Source of the DNA: Nocardia sputorum
GTDB lineage: Bacteria > Actinomycetota > Actinomycetes > Mycobacteriales > Mycobacteriaceae
Length of the DNA: 64,000 nucleotides
NCBI RefSeq assembly: GCF_027924405.1
Contig: NZ_AP026978.1
Span: 7,254,001-7,318,000, forward strand
Direction: 5' to 3'
Shown: piece by piece, positions 54,196 through 64,000 of the stretch
Numbering within the stretch: position 1 is the first letter of the stretch
How the letters are laid out: every line of letters begins with the position of its first letter
Made by a program: the position numbers and the translations under genes
The notes under the pieces: generated by a model
Seen by the model: only the letters and a program-made list of their open reading frames with translations
Databases searched by the model: none
What the model was told of the DNA's origin: nothing

Positions 54196-54702
54196 TCAGG
54201 CCCGTCTGCGTCCGAAGCCGAGGCGGCGGGCCAGGCGGGCCATGAGCTGGGACATCCTCGAAGGGAAGGAGTCCGGCTCGGGGATTCGCACCGGCCGGAC
54301 GCGGCCGTTGTGCAGTGCGGTGATCTTCCAGCCCTGGTCGGTGCGAACGGTCACCAGGGTCTGGCGGGATCGGCGGCGCTCGGGCAGGTGGGAACGCCAC
54401 GGCATCAGGACCGAGGCGGTGCCGTGCAGGAGCGCGACGTCCGGGGCGACGAAGCGGATCGACTCGAGCTCGCCGACCAGCGCGGAACCGGCCAGGACGC
54501 CGCGGAAGAGCTTGTCGTGGTTGTCCTGATGCTCGGCGCGCCCGGTGGCCCGGGTGCCGTCGTAGGAGACGTAGTCGGAGTCCTCGGTGAACAGGGCCGC
54601 GTAGGCGGTGGCGTCGTTGGCGGTCCAGGTCCGCATGAGGTCGTCGAACAGGCTGCGCAGGGCGCTCTCGTCGGTGCGGTGCTGATCGAGTGTCACGTTC
54701 AT
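54196..54702 (-). CDS. SgcJ/EcaC-family NTF2-fold protein
   Basis: 168 residues. MRTWTANDATAYAALFTEDS, DYVSYDGTRATGRAEHQDNH and LLHGTASVLMPW follow the SgcJ/EcaC (DUF4440-like) pattern. A basic C-terminal tail (RMSQLMARLARRLGFGRRRA) is added. The role is unknown; in several actinomycetes relatives belong to stress or enediyne loci. ATG 54702 has GGAAGG nine bases upstream. It is divergent from a MarR gene with tandem operator sites between, so joint control is likely. Confidence 0.86.
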   Translation of the reverse strand: MNVTLDQHRTDESALRSLFDDLMRTWTANDATAYAALFTEDSDYVSYDGTRATGRAEHQDNHDKLFRGVLAGSALVGELESIRFVAPDVALLHGTASVLMPWRSHLPERRRSRQTLVTVRTDQGWKITALHNGRVRPVRIPEPDSFPSRMSQLMARLARRLGFGRRRA

Positions 54703-54726
54703 GGACGGGTACCTTCCGATGCTAAG

Positions 54727-54764
54727 ATTCGATCGTCGAAATGTACGATATCAGAAAGTTTCGA

Positions 54765-54773
<9 letters not shown>
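54727..54773. promoter_or_regulatory. Two tandem palindromes at the MarR promoter
   Basis: Site 1 is ATTCGATCGTCGAAA (54727-54741) and site 2 TTTCGAATGTCGAAA (54759-54773); both fit WTTCGA-N3-TCGAAA. Their centres are 32 bases apart, about three helical turns, which would place two dimers on one face of DNA. Site 2 is centred on the preferred start codon of the MarR gene. Confidence 0.75.
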
Positions 54774-56533
<1,760 letters not shown>

Positions 56534-56633
56534 CACAACGGAAGGCGCGGGCCGGGCGGATGACCGGTGGCTGTACTGCTTCCGCGGTCGTCTCGCGTGG
56601 CTCGCGCCCTCCAGGGGTGCCGGCTGGGATTCG

Positions 56634-57413
56634 TCAGGTGCGCAGCGGATCCGCTCCGGTCGGCGCGTAGCTGGGTTCGTGCTTCTTGAGCAACGCGATC
56701 ACCCGGTAGGTGATCGGGAGCACGATCACCTCGCAGAGGGTCTTCCAGAGGAAACCGACGATCACGTAGTTGACGAACTGCTGCCAGGTGTCGATGCCGA
56801 TGGCGCCCGCGGCGATCGAGCAGAAGATCAGCGTGTCGGCGAACTCGCCGACGATGGTCGATCCGATGAGCCTGGCCCACAGGTACTTTTCCTTCGTCCG
56901 CTCCTTGATCAGCACCAGCGTCGCGGAATTCAGCAGCTGGCCGACGAAGTAGCCGGCCAGGCCCGCGATGACGAGCCGCGGCGTCGTCCCGAGGACGGTG
57001 CGGAACGCCTCCTGGTTCTCGTAGAAGCTCGCGGCGGGCAGCCGGATCGCGATGGCGAAGCACACCACCGTCAGCAGCAGTGCGGCGAAGCCGTAGTAGA
57101 TGGCGCGGCGGGTGGCGCGGAAGCCGTACACCTCGCTCAGTACGTCGCCGAGGATGTAGGCCAGCGGGAACAGGAAGAAGGCGCCATCGGTGGCGATCGG
57201 CAGGATTTGCAGTGGTCCCAGCGACACCGACCGGTCGCCGAAGAACTCCACCCCCTTGGTGGCGCAGATGTTGGAAATGATCAGTGTCGCAGTGAACAGG
57301 GCCACGATCGGTGCGTAGTACCCCCGCGCGACCTGGGCGAATGCCGCATGGTCCGCGGGGCGTCCAGGCCCGCCGTGCTCTTGCGTGGTTTTCGACTCAC
57401 TCACCCGCATCAT
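56634..57413 (-). CDS. Queuosine precursor transporter, VUT family (YhhQ-like)
   Basis: 259 residues with six or so helices. IISNICATKGVEFFG, FPLAYILGDVLSEVYGFRAT, GQLLNSATLVLIKERT and GSTIVGEFADTLIFC are typical of the VUT/YhhQ family, which imports queuine, preQ1 or preQ0. Linkage to tgt supports queuine-type salvage. The start could be ATG 57413, ATG 57410 or GTG 57404; the first is used. Only 29 bases separate it from the divergent DUF4190 gene. Confidence 0.92.
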   Translation of the reverse strand: MMRVSESKTTQEHGGPGRPADHAAFAQVARGYYAPIVALFTATLIISNICATKGVEFFGDRSVSLGPLQILPIATDGAFFLFPLAYILGDVLSEVYGFRATRRAIYYGFAALLLTVVCFAIAIRLPAASFYENQEAFRTVLGTTPRLVIAGLAGYFVGQLLNSATLVLIKERTKEKYLWARLIGSTIVGEFADTLIFCSIAAGAIGIDTWQQFVNYVIVGFLWKTLCEVIVLPITYRVIALLKKHEPSYAPTGADPLRT

Positions 57414-57442
57414 CCAACCAGGTTGTGGAATACGCTGTAGCA

Positions 57443-57955
57443 ATGACGAATCCCGGCGATTCCGACGAGTGGTGGAAGCAGTACGGCGGCCAAGGCGTGT
57501 CGCCGGAGTCCGGTGGCCAGAGTTCGGTTCCGCAGTATCCGAGCCCGGAGCAGCAGCCGTCGGGCTACCCGTCGGCGCCGCAATACCCGGTCCAGCCGCC
57601 CTCGCAGCCGATGACGCCGCCTCCGCAGCCGCAGTACCCGTCCTATCAACAGCAGCCGTATCCCCAGCCGAGCTACGGCTATCAGACTCCCTACCAGCCC
57701 TACGGAGTCCCGGCGCAGGGCACCAACGGCATGGCGATCGGTGCGCTGATCTCGTCGCTGGTCGGGTTCGTCACCTGCGGGCTCGGCTCGATCGTCGGCA
57801 TCATCCTCGGCGTGGTCGCCCTCAACCAGATCAAGCAGAGTGGCCAGGAAGGGCGCGGTATGGCGCTCGCGGGCATCTGGATCGGTGTCGGCGCGATCGT
57901 GCTCGGCATCCTGTGGTTCGTCGTCGTGATCATCGCGGGGGCGACCAGCGCGTAG
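57443..57955 (+). CDS. DUF4190 membrane protein with Pro/Gln/Tyr-rich tail
   Basis: 170 residues. A disordered Pro/Gln/Tyr/Ser-rich N-terminus of about 100 residues precedes two helices with GMAIGALISSLVGFVTCGLG, LGVVALNQIKQSGQEGRGMA and GIWIGVGAIVLGILWFVVVI, the DUF4190 domain. ATG 57443 lies exactly 6 bases after TACGCT (57431-57436). The role is unknown; similar proteins are abundant in actinomycete membranes. Confidence 0.88.
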   Translation: MTNPGDSDEWWKQYGGQGVSPESGGQSSVPQYPSPEQQPSGYPSAPQYPVQPPSQPMTPPPQPQYPSYQQQPYPQPSYGYQTPYQPYGVPAQGTNGMAIGALISSLVGFVTCGLGSIVGIILGVVALNQIKQSGQEGRGMALAGIWIGVGAIVLGILWFVVVIIAGATSA

Positions 57956-57974
57956 CGGCACGGCCGGGAACCAA

Positions 57975-58007
57975 CAGGGGGCGCACCCGAATCGGGTGCG
58001 CCCCCTG
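57975..58007. terminator. 15-bp perfect hairpin between convergent membrane-protein genes
   Basis: Arms 57975-57989 and 57993-58007, loop AAT, followed by TGCGTTTTG. It lies 19 bases after the DUF4190 gene and 23 before the end of the RDD gene. Confidence 0.82.
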
Positions 58008-58030
58008 TGCGTTTTGTGCCGCGGTGGCGA

Positions 58031-58711
58031 TCAGGCCTTGACGACCTGGGTGCCGCCGGCGAACTTGTCGTGCCAGCCCTGCTTGTTCGGGTCCTGCGAG
58101 ATGGTGACCATGATGTAGATCGCCAGGATCAGCGAGATGAGGCCACCGACGCAGGGGATGATGCTCGCCGCGATGAAGATGTTGCGCTTCAGCGAGGTGA
58201 CCGGGTCGATCTTGGCGGCGCCGCCCGGGGCGAGCACCTTCAGGCCGAGGATCTTCTTGCCGAGCGTGGTGCCCTGCGAGGTCTCCATGCCGACGAAGTA
58301 GCCGAGCTGGACCAAGGTCCACACCAGGCCGAGACCGATGGTCAGGCCCAGCGAGTTGTCGACCAGGACGTACAGGATGAAGTACGGGATGTAGAGGATG
58401 ATCGCGTCGATGACGCGGGCGCCGATGCGGGTGCCGAGGTCACCCGGCTGGCCGCCGTAGTTGTTGAACCCGGGCTGCTGCGGGTACTGACCGTAGGGAT
58501 CCTGCCCGTACTGGGGCTGCTGCTGGCCGTATTGCGGCTGCTGCCCGTACTGGGGCTGCTGGCCGTATTGCGGCTGCTGCCCGTATTGGGGCTGCTGCTG
58601 GCCGTACTGAGGCTGCTGCCCGTACTGGTCACCCCCCTGCGGGTACGGCTGCTGCCCGTACGGCTGCCCGCCCTGCGGATACTGGTTGGGGTCGTACCCA
58701 CCGCTTGTCAT
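58031..58711 (-). CDS. RDD-family membrane protein with tandem Gln/Tyr repeats
   Basis: 226 residues. Residues 1-80 consist largely of YGQQPQ-type repeats; the rest is an RDD domain (DLGTRIGARVIDAIILYIPY, QGTTLGKKILGLKVL, a terminal GWHDKFAGGTQVVKA). Arg and Asp of the first helix are as in the family name. RDD proteins are proposed ion transporters or assembly factors; function here is open. ATG 58711 has GAGGACA upstream. Confidence 0.9.
   Translation of the reverse strand: MTSGGYDPNQYPQGGQPYGQQPYPQGGDQYGQQPQYGQQQPQYGQQPQYGQQPQYGQQPQYGQQQPQYGQDPYGQYPQQPGFNNYGGQPGDLGTRIGARVIDAIILYIPYFILYVLVDNSLGLTIGLGLVWTLVQLGYFVGMETSQGTTLGKKILGLKVLAPGGAAKIDPVTSLKRNIFIAASIIPCVGGLISLILAIYIMVTISQDPNKQGWHDKFAGGTQVVKA
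58504..58628. repeat. Coding tandem repeat in the RDD gene
   Basis: Units of 18 or 21 bases (coding YGQQPQ and YGQQQPQ) are repeated about six times, with small variation at third positions. Such a repeat is prone to length change between strains. Confidence 0.8.
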
Positions 58712-58757
58712 AGTTATTTGTCCTCGTCGATTGATCAGTAGTTGGACGATGCGTACG

Positions 58758-59675
58758 TTACGGACATGGGCTGCTTCGCAACAACCCATGAACGTCGAGT
58801 ATCCACGGTTCGCGGGGCAGCCGCCGGGTGTCGAAACGCGCGAGTAGCTCGGACGACGATGTCGCGGTGAAGCCGAGCGAAGCGGCCAGTGCCGAGACTA
58901 CGTCCTCCGGCGTGTTGCCGAGCGCCAATCGTTCGCGGAGTGTCACCGCCCCATCCCGTTTCGCCAGTCGGCGTCGCTGCGTGTTGAGCACCAGCGGCAC
59001 GTGGGCGTAGTGCGGCACCGGCAGATCGAGCAGCGTCGCCAGGTATGCCTGCCGCGGCGTCGACGGCAGCAGGTCGTCGCCGCGCACCACTTGGTCGACG
59101 CCCTGGTCCGCGTCGTCCACCACGACCGCGAGGTTGTAGGCGGGGATGCCGTCGCCGCGTCGCAGCACCACGTCATCGACCGGGCCCCGGTAGCGACCGT
59201 GCAGCTCGTCGCGCACCTCGAATTCGGTGGCCATGGCGCGCAGGCGCAAGGCGGCCGGGCGCCCCTCGGCGCGCAGCCGGTCGCGCTGGGCGGCGCTCAG
59301 CGCGCGGCAGGTGCCGGGGTAGGCGCCCATCGGTCCGTGCGGTGCTGTCGCGGCTTTCTGTATTTCCCTTCGGGTGCAGAAGCATTCATAGGTCAGCCCG
59401 GCGGCGGTGAGGCGTTCGATGGCCGCTGCGTACTGCGGCAACCGTTCCGACTGGCGTACCACCGGCCCGTCCCAGTTCACGCCGATCGCGGCGAGGTCGT
59501 CCACTTGCCGCTGCTCCGCACCGGGACGCACTCTGTCCAGGTCGTCGATCCGCAGCAGGAAGCGCCGACCGGTGGAACGAGCGAACGCCCACGCCAGCAG
59601 CGCCGTGCGGAGATTGCCCAAGTGCAGGTCCCCGGACGGGCTCGGCGCGTACCGGCCCGCGCCCGGCTCAGTCAC
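58758..59675 (-). CDS. gluQ: Glutamyl-Q tRNA(Asp) synthetase
   Basis: 305 residues, a class I synthetase catalytic core without an anticodon-binding domain. RYAPSPSGDLHLGNLRTALL carries the HIGH-type motif, the zinc site includes ECFCTRRE and YPGTCR, and QRRRLAKRDG corresponds to KMSKS. GluQRS attaches glutamate to the queuosine base of tRNA-Asp. This agrees with tgt and the transporter nearby. GTG 59675 is chosen; upstream sequence is unlike the family. Confidence 0.93.
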   Translation of the reverse strand: MTEPGAGRYAPSPSGDLHLGNLRTALLAWAFARSTGRRFLLRIDDLDRVRPGAEQRQVDDLAAIGVNWDGPVVRQSERLPQYAAAIERLTAAGLTYECFCTRREIQKAATAPHGPMGAYPGTCRALSAAQRDRLRAEGRPAALRLRAMATEFEVRDELHGRYRGPVDDVVLRRGDGIPAYNLAVVVDDADQGVDQVVRGDDLLPSTPRQAYLATLLDLPVPHYAHVPLVLNTQRRRLAKRDGAVTLRERLALGNTPEDVVSALAASLGFTATSSSELLARFDTRRLPREPWILDVHGLLRSSPCP

Positions 59676-59731
59676 GGGCTCTGCTGGTAGACGATGAGGT
59701 GCGCACGTCGGCCATGGTAGGAGCGGCGCGC

Positions 59732-60226
59732 TCAGCCGCGCAGACGTGGCCGCAGGTCGGCGTCCGCCGGCTCGGCGCCGGCCTCCAGCGTGGCGAGCAG
59801 TGCTTCGGCATGGGCGACCAATCCGGGGAGGTCGATACCGTAGGGCGCCTGGCCGCCCTCCGGCCGGTATGCCGTCAACCGCGACACCGCGCGGGCGAGC
59901 AGTGTACGCGCCCCCTTGGGATTTCCTCGTTGTATGTGGGTTAGTCCGACAGCGAACTGCGCCAGCGCCTGCCACAGCATCCGCTCGGCGAACGGTCCGT
60001 TCTTCCACGCGGCCTCTAAAACCTCGTGTGCATTGAATGCGAGTCCGTCGTCCAGCAGTTGCTGGGCGAAGGTCAAGGTTTGCTGGGGTGGAAGTTCGAG
60101 ATCGTCCGGAATTCGGGCAACTCCGGTGCTGCCGGGCGGCAGCGGTCGCCCGAGGCGGTCGCGCGGACGGGCATTACGGGCGCGACCTGCGTCGTCGCGA
60201 GCGCGTTCGACCATAGGATCCATCAT
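59732..60226 (-). CDS. DUF309 protein
   Basis: About 164 residues. The helical DUF309 core has LLDDGLAFNAHEVLEAAWK and RMLWQALAQFAVGLTHIQRG. The basic N-terminus (RARDDAGRARNARPRDRLGR) is typical of actinobacterial members. Function is unknown. ATG 60226 follows AGGGA by about 7 bases; ATG 60223 and ATG 60214 are alternatives. Confidence 0.86.
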   Translation of the reverse strand: MMDPMVERARDDAGRARNARPRDRLGRPLPPGSTGVARIPDDLELPPQQTLTFAQQLLDDGLAFNAHEVLEAAWKNGPFAERMLWQALAQFAVGLTHIQRGNPKGARTLLARAVSRLTAYRPEGGQAPYGIDLPGLVAHAEALLATLEAGAEPADADLRPRLRG

Positions 60227-60639
60227 GCACGGTCCCTGCGCGCGCGTCGACGCGGGCCGTGGGGGCGCGCGAATTGTCGGCCGATAACAGAGCAATCACA
60301 TCCGTTAAAAACATTGTGGATCATCGGTGTGTGGAATGAATGCCAGGAGCTGGCAATGTTCCCGCAACTTCCATGCTTCGCAAACGTGTGTGGTTGCGAT
60401 GATTGAATAGGCAAGAGCCGGGCAAACTTTCGAAGGACCTGCTAGGGTTACCGCGCGGGGAGAGGCCCCGCGCGAGGTTAATTTCCTCTCGAACTCTCGA
60501 TGTGCGATATCGACGCACCGGGAAAGTGCGCTCCGGCGCGGGGTGCACCACGGGATTCGGCTTTCCAGTCGGGTACCGATGCTAGCTGGAACGATGTCAG
60601 GAGAAATCTCGCTCTCGACGCAGCAAAGGAGCTAGTGCC
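60227..60639. other. AT-richer, structured leader region before the DUF397 gene
   Basis: About 410 bases. Bases 60290-60420 are much AT-richer than surrounding DNA. TAGGGT (60443-60448) is a possible -10; a transcript from about 60455 would open with the perfect hairpin CGCGCGGGG/CCCCGCGCG (60452-60474, loop AGAGG), or start within it, and run about 185 bases to the gene. GTGCG/CGCAC and other short inverted pairs follow. A cis-regulatory RNA or small RNA is possible but unproven. No open frame with a recognisable domain is present. Confidence 0.4.
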
Positions 60640-60849
60640 GTGGAGGTTGATTGGGCGGGCGCTGTGTGGCGCAAGAGCACATACAGCGGTCCGGATGGGA
60701 ACTGCGTGGAAGTCGCTTTCCTCGTCGACGGCAATGTCGCGGTTCGTGACACCAAGGACAGTGGAAGTGGCCCGGTCTTGGGGTTTGCGCCGGGCGAGTG
60801 GGATGCATTCCTAGTGGGGGTCTCGACGGGAGAGTTCCGGCGCGGCTGA
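60640..60849 (+). CDS. DUF397 protein
   Basis: 69 residues. VWRKSTYSGPDGNCVEVAFL, VAVRDTKDSGSGPVLGFAPG and EWDAFLVGVSTGEF are the complete DUF397 signature. These small proteins usually lie next to an XRE-type regulator (as in BldB/WhiJ-like pairs); no such gene is adjacent here. GTG 60640 follows AAAGGAG by nine bases. A hairpin lies downstream. Confidence 0.93.
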   Translation: MEVDWAGAVWRKSTYSGPDGNCVEVAFLVDGNVAVRDTKDSGSGPVLGFAPGEWDAFLVGVSTGEFRRG

Positions 60850-60882
60850 ACCGCTCCGGAATGGCCTGAACAAGGCAAAGCG

Positions 60883-60909
60883 GGCCCCGGGTCGTATGGA
60901 CTCGGGGCC
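60883..60909. terminator. Hairpin between DUF397 and qcrB
   Basis: Arms 60883-60893 and 60899-60909, 11 pairs with one G-U pair and loop GTATG, between convergent genes. Confidence 0.68.
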
Positions 60910-60944
60910 TTCGCGGTTCTCCGGACGGGTGTACCGGCGAATCC

Positions 60945-62585
60945 TCAATGGGCGGAGCCGTTTCCGCGGCCGTTCGCTCGTTCCTGGATTCTGCGCAACA
61001 CGGTGAGTTGCCTGCGTTCTTCTTCGTGCTCGAGCTCGAAGTGCCGCACACTCTCCTCGCGCGGATCCGCGCGCAGGAAGCTGCCGGTGCCCGGCTTGCC
61101 CGCCGCACCCAGCTTGCTCATCTTCTTCGGCACGGGTGCGCCTTGGTATTCCAGCGGAAGCGGGTGACCGTGCGCGTCCACCGGGCCGAGCGGCTGGTGC
61201 ACCTCGATGTACTCGCCGTGTGGCAGACGCTTGATCACGCCGGTCTCCACGCCGTGCTCGAGCACCGCGCGATCGCTGCGCTGCAGTCCGAGGCAGATGC
61301 GGTAGGCCAGGAAGTACGCGAGCGGGGGCGCGAGCAGGATGCCGATGCGGCCCGCCCAGGTGGTCGCGTTCAGTGAGATGTCGAACTTGTACGCGATGAT
61401 GTCGTTGACGCACGACAGCGTCAGCACGACGTAGAACGCGATCGCCATCGCGCCGATCGCGGTGCGAACGGGCACGTCGCGGGGGCGTTGCAGCAGGTTG
61501 TGGTGCGCGCTTCGGTCGCCGGTCAGCCGCTTCTCGATCCAGGGGTAGGCGATGAGGACGACGAAGACCAGCCCCATCAGCATGGCGACCCAGAATACGG
61601 CGGGGACGGTGTAGCGGCCCAGGTACAGCTCCCACGGCGGCATCAGCCGGGCCATGCCGTCGGTCCACATCATGTACATGTCGGGCTGCGAACCGGCCGA
61701 CACCTGCGAGGGGTTGTACGGACCGAGGTTCCAGATCGGGTTGATCTGGAAGAGACCGCCCATGATGCCCACGATGCCGAGGGTGAAGGCGAAGAACGCG
61801 CCCTGATCGGCGGCGAACACCGGCACGATCCGCGCGCCCACCACGTTGTTCTCGGTACGGCCCGGACCGGGGAACTGGGTGTGCTTCTGGTACCACACCA
61901 GGGCCACGTGCGCGGCGATCAGCGCCAGGATGATGCCGGGGAACAGCAGGACGTGAGCCACGTACAAGCGGGGAATGATGATCTCGCCCGGGAAGTCGCC
62001 GCCGAACATCAGCCAGTGCAGCCAGGTGCCGATGATCGGGATGGAGATCGTGATACCCGAGAACGCCGCCCGCAGGCCGGTGCCGGAGAGCAGGTCGTCG
62101 GGCAGCGAGTACCCGAAGAACCCTTCGAACATCGCCAGGATCAGCAGCAGCGAACCGATCACCCAGTTCGCCTCCCGCGGCTTGCGGAACGCACCGGTGA
62201 AGAAGATCCGGAACAAGTGCACGATGATCGACGCCGCGAACAGCAGCGCCGCCCAGTGGTGCACCTGCCGCACGAACAGGCCGCCGCGCACTTCGAAGGA
62301 GAGATCCAGCGCTGTCTCGTACGCCCGTGACATGGTCACGCCGCGCAGCGGCTGGTAGGCGCCGTTGTAGACGACCTCCGTCATGGAGGGGTCGAAGAAA
62401 AGGGTCAGGTACACGCCCGACAGCAGCAGGATGATGAAGCTGTAGAGCGCGATCTCGCCGAGCAGGAACGACCAGTGCGTCGGGAAGACCTTGTTGATCG
62501 ACCGCTTCACGAACGCCGCGGCCTTGTACCGTTCGTCCGCCTCATCGGCTTGGTTGGCAATTGTGCGAGCTAGATCTATAGCCAT
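60945..62585 (-). CDS. qcrB: Cytochrome bc1 complex cytochrome b subunit QcrB, solitary copy
   Basis: 546 residues, full length for actinobacterial Qcr[21 protein letters not shown] begins the helices; [19 protein letters not shown] and WLHWLMFGG with [10 protein letters not shown] supply heme-ligand histidines; [13 protein letters not shown] is the Qo-site PEWY-equivalent. The hydrophilic C-terminal tail of about 100 residues is also typical. QcrB oxidises menaquinol in the bc1-aa3 supercomplex. qcrA, qcrC and ctaE, its normal neighbours, are absent, so this is probably a paralogue. ATG 62585 is preferred; GTG 62594 is possible. Divergent from a WS/DGAT gene. Confidence 0.93.
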   Translation of the reverse strand: MAIDLARTIANQADEADERYKAAAFVKRSINKVFPTHWSFLLGEIALYSFIILLLSGVYLTLFFDPSMTEVVYNGAYQPLRGVTMSRAYETALDLSFEVRGGLFVRQVHHWAALLFAASIIVHLFRIFFTGAFRKPREANWVIGSLLLILAMFEGFFGYSLPDDLLSGTGLRAAFSGITISIPIIGTWLHWLMFGGDFPGEIIIPRLYVAHVLLFPGIILALIAAHVALVWYQKHTQFPGPGRTENNVVGARIVPVFAADQGAFFAFTLGIVGIMGGLFQINPIWNLGPYNPSQVSAGSQPDMYMMWTDGMARLMPPWELYLGRYTVPAVFWVAMLMGLVFVVLIAYPWIEKRLTGDRSAHHNLLQRPRDVPVRTAIGAMAIAFYVVLTLSCVNDIIAYKFDISLNATTWAGRIGILLAPPLAYFLAYRICLGLQRSDRAVLEHGVETGVIKRLPHGEYIEVHQPLGPVDAHGHPLPLEYQGAPVPKKMSKLGAAGKPGTGSFLRADPREESVRHFELEHEEERRQLTVLRRIQERANGRGNGSAH

Positions 62586-62757
62586 GGCCGACACCCCGCC
62601 TGGGTGAGTGGTATCCGTTCTACTACAGACGGTAGCAGAGCTGGGTGCCGGAATCGATGGCGTTTTCCGGGCGATATGTGGAACAAGATCATTCACATTG
62701 CCCCGGGCTCGTCGGACGCCATCGAATCCGAGTCGATATCGTTTTACTGTGAGCGCG

Positions 62758-64000
62758 ATGGCACCGCAGGACGCGACGATGTATTGGCTGTCCAAACGCA
62801 CGCGCAACGACCTTTTTCTGGTGTATTGCTTCGCCGATCGCGGACTGCCCACCGAGGAACTGCGCGCCGCCGTCGCCGAACGCAGTGCGCGGATCGCGGA
62901 CCTGCGGGTCCGGTTGCGCGAACTGCCCGGGGACATCGATTATCCGTTCTGGACACGATCTGAATTCGCCGCCGAGCAAATCGTGGAACACGAACTGCGG
63001 GAACGTAATTGGTCGTGCCTGCTGGAGGCCCTCGGCGAGTTGCTGGGTACCGGTGTCGACGCCGCGGTGCACCCGTGGCGGCTGCATCTGTTCCGTGCGA
63101 TCGCCGACGCGCCAGGGCAAACGGGCGAGCCCGCGCTGGTGGTGGTGCTCCAGATGTCCCACGCGCTGGCCGACGGCCGGCGGGCGTCGGCGATCGCGCG
63201 TGCGCTGTTCGGCGGTGCGGGGAACCATTCCGGCGAGCCCGAAAGCCGTACTGGAGCGTCCGGCCCCGGTGGGGGACCGGCCGGCGACAGTGCCACTGAT
63301 GCCGCAGGTACCGAGAGTTGGGGTGACAGGACTCCGGTCGCGGATCGATCGGTTCCGGGACTGTCCGTACCAGAGGAATGCGCGGTTGGCTGGACCGCGG
63401 TTGCCCGTGAGCGGACCGCGGTGCACTCGGTGTCGGCGAGCGGGTCGTCGGTGCGAGTGCGGGTCGGCTCGACGGTAGTGCGTGTGCGGACCCTCGCGGA
63501 TGCGATGTGGGGGAGCGCGCTCCCGGCAAGAGTGCTGGTCGCTTCGGCTGTCGGTCTGCTGCGCGTTCCGGCCCGGCTGGCCGCGACCGCGGTGCGCGGC
63601 TACCAGGCGTTCCGAGCTCAGCAGCGGCTCGCGGCGTCGACCGAGGCGGGCGAATTGCCGCCGCCGGGGCCGGGTTTCCCGCCGACTGCGCTGAACCATG
63701 CGTCGGCGGAGGGGATCTCGCGACACGAAGCTCGGATGCTGGTGTTTCCGGCCGGAGAGTTGCGGGTGCCCGGTCGTACGGTCACGGTCGTCGTCCTGAC
63801 CGCGGTGTCGCTGGCGCTCGCCCGCTACCTGGCCGACCGGGGTGAGCCGGTGGAGCGGCTCGGTGCGCAGGTCCCGATGGCCCTGGCCGAGGACACCGGT
63901 CCACGCAACAACTATCGCAGTCTCGGCGTCGACCTCTTCGTCGATGAACCCGATCCGAGTCTGCGCGCCGACAAGATCGCCGCGGCGCTTGCCGACCGGC
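62758..64000 (+). CDS. WS/DGAT (wax ester synthase/diacylglycerol acyltransferase) family protein, 3' end outside window
   Basis: At least 414 residues. [17 protein letters not shown] matches the substrate-entry start of the family. [15 protein letters not shown] is the acyltransferase motif HHxxxDG with Ser in place of the first His; the catalytic second His and DG remain. A Gly/Ser/Pro-rich insert ([16 protein letters not shown]) lies after it. [17 protein letters not shown] resembles the conserved second-domain motif. ATG 62758 lies 7 bases after TACTGT (62745-62750). Storage-lipid or cell-wall ester synthesis is inferred. Confidence 0.85.
   Translation, partial: MAPQDATMYWLSKRTRNDLFLVYCFADRGLPTEELRAAVAERSARIADLRVRLRELPGDIDYPFWTRSEFAAEQIVEHELRERNWSCLLEALGELLGTGVDAAVHPWRLHLFRAIADAPGQTGEPALVVVLQMSHALADGRRASAIARALFGGAGNHSGEPESRTGASGPGGGPAGDSATDAAGTESWGDRTPVADRSVPGLSVPEECAVGWTAVARERTAVHSVSASGSSVRVRVGSTVVRVRTLADAMWGSALPARVLVASAVGLLRVPARLAATAVRGYQAFRAQQRLAASTEAGELPPPGPGFPPTALNHASAEGISRHEARMLVFPAGELRVPGRTVTVVVLTAVSLALARYLADRGEPVERLGAQVPMALAEDTGPRNNYRSLGVDLFVDEPDPSLRADKIAAALADR

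Noticed and set aside
58504..58628. CRISPR-like regularly spaced repeats
   Set aside because: The repeats are contiguous coding units for Gln/Tyr-rich protein sequence without spacers.
60403..60585. Small plus-strand open frame before the DUF397 gene as the missing XRE partner
   Set aside because: The translation has no helix-turn-helix pattern and overlaps the GC hairpin of the leader.

Overview
The window is high-GC actinobacterial DNA, most likely from a mycolic-acid-containing member of the Mycobacteriales close to Nocardia. The evidence is the set of arabinogalactan genes (RmlB, GlfT1, GlfT2, the Wzm/Wzt exporter), the proteasome activator Bpa with its C-terminal GQYL, KasA/FadD32-type lipid enzymes, an antigen-85-like esterase, a WS/DGAT acyltransferase, a mycothiol-dependent-enzyme fold, a DUF397 protein and a bacterial nitric oxide synthase. 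Species assignment is inference.

Layout. 1-7.2 kb: secreted protein (cut by the left edge), rmlB, a DUF2142 membrane protein with a GT2 glycosyltransferase, divergent gtrA, and glfT2. 7.3-10.3 kb: an SDR gene with a palindromic operator, a Pro/Gln-rich membrane protein, rsgA and a tiny upstream ORF. 10.4-16.4 kb: glfT1, wzt, wzm, bpa, a PLP-fold protein lacking its lysine, and a quinone oxidoreductase. From memory this block corresponds to the M. tuberculosis Rv3777-Rv3783 neighbourhood. 16.5-24.4 kb: lactate-monooxygenase-like enzyme, MarR regulator, tRNA-Ser(TGA), NOS, NiCoT permease, esterase, hisC2-type aminotransferase, DLH-fold hydrolase, tRNA-Ser(GCT), tRNA-Arg(ACG). 24.6-29 kb: small enzymes, a DUF998/RidA pair and a dcm-vsr pair. 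29.2-37.4 kb: KasA-like plus FadD32-like pair, then a monooxygenase-like gene divergent from a heterodimeric ABC exporter across a MerR/SoxR-like promoter, and a glycolipid-binding-fold protein. 37.8-44.2 kb: tyrA, tadA with its partner gene, tRNA-Ser(CGA), a RibD-like deaminase, guanine deaminase and CMD-family proteins. 44.3-52.4 kb: two paralogous small membrane proteins, an MMPL transporter divergent from a TetR gene, an Rrf2-type regulator without cysteines, and a second heterodimeric ABC exporter. 52.6-64 kb: TetR plus alpha/beta hydrolase, EcaC-like protein divergent from MarR, queuosine genes (tgt, queuine-type transporter, gluQ) interleaved with two Gln-rich membrane proteins, a DUF309 and a DUF397 gene, a solitary qcrB, and a WS/DGAT gene cut by the right edge.

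How the genes work together. RmlB, GlfT1, GlfT2 and Wzm/Wzt cover steps of arabinogalactan linker synthesis, galactan polymerisation and export. GT2, GtrA and DUF2142 look like a separate lipid-linked glycosylation module. Tgt, the VUT-family transporter and GluQRS form a coherent queuosine salvage and modification set. Several regulators sit on visible operators (TetR at 47.47 and 52.59 kb, tandem MarR sites at 54.75 kb, a MerR-type site at 32.82 kb). At least 13 genes begin 6-7 bases after a TANNNT hexamer, a pattern expected for leaderless transcripts. No CRISPR array, integrase, transposase or rRNA was seen.
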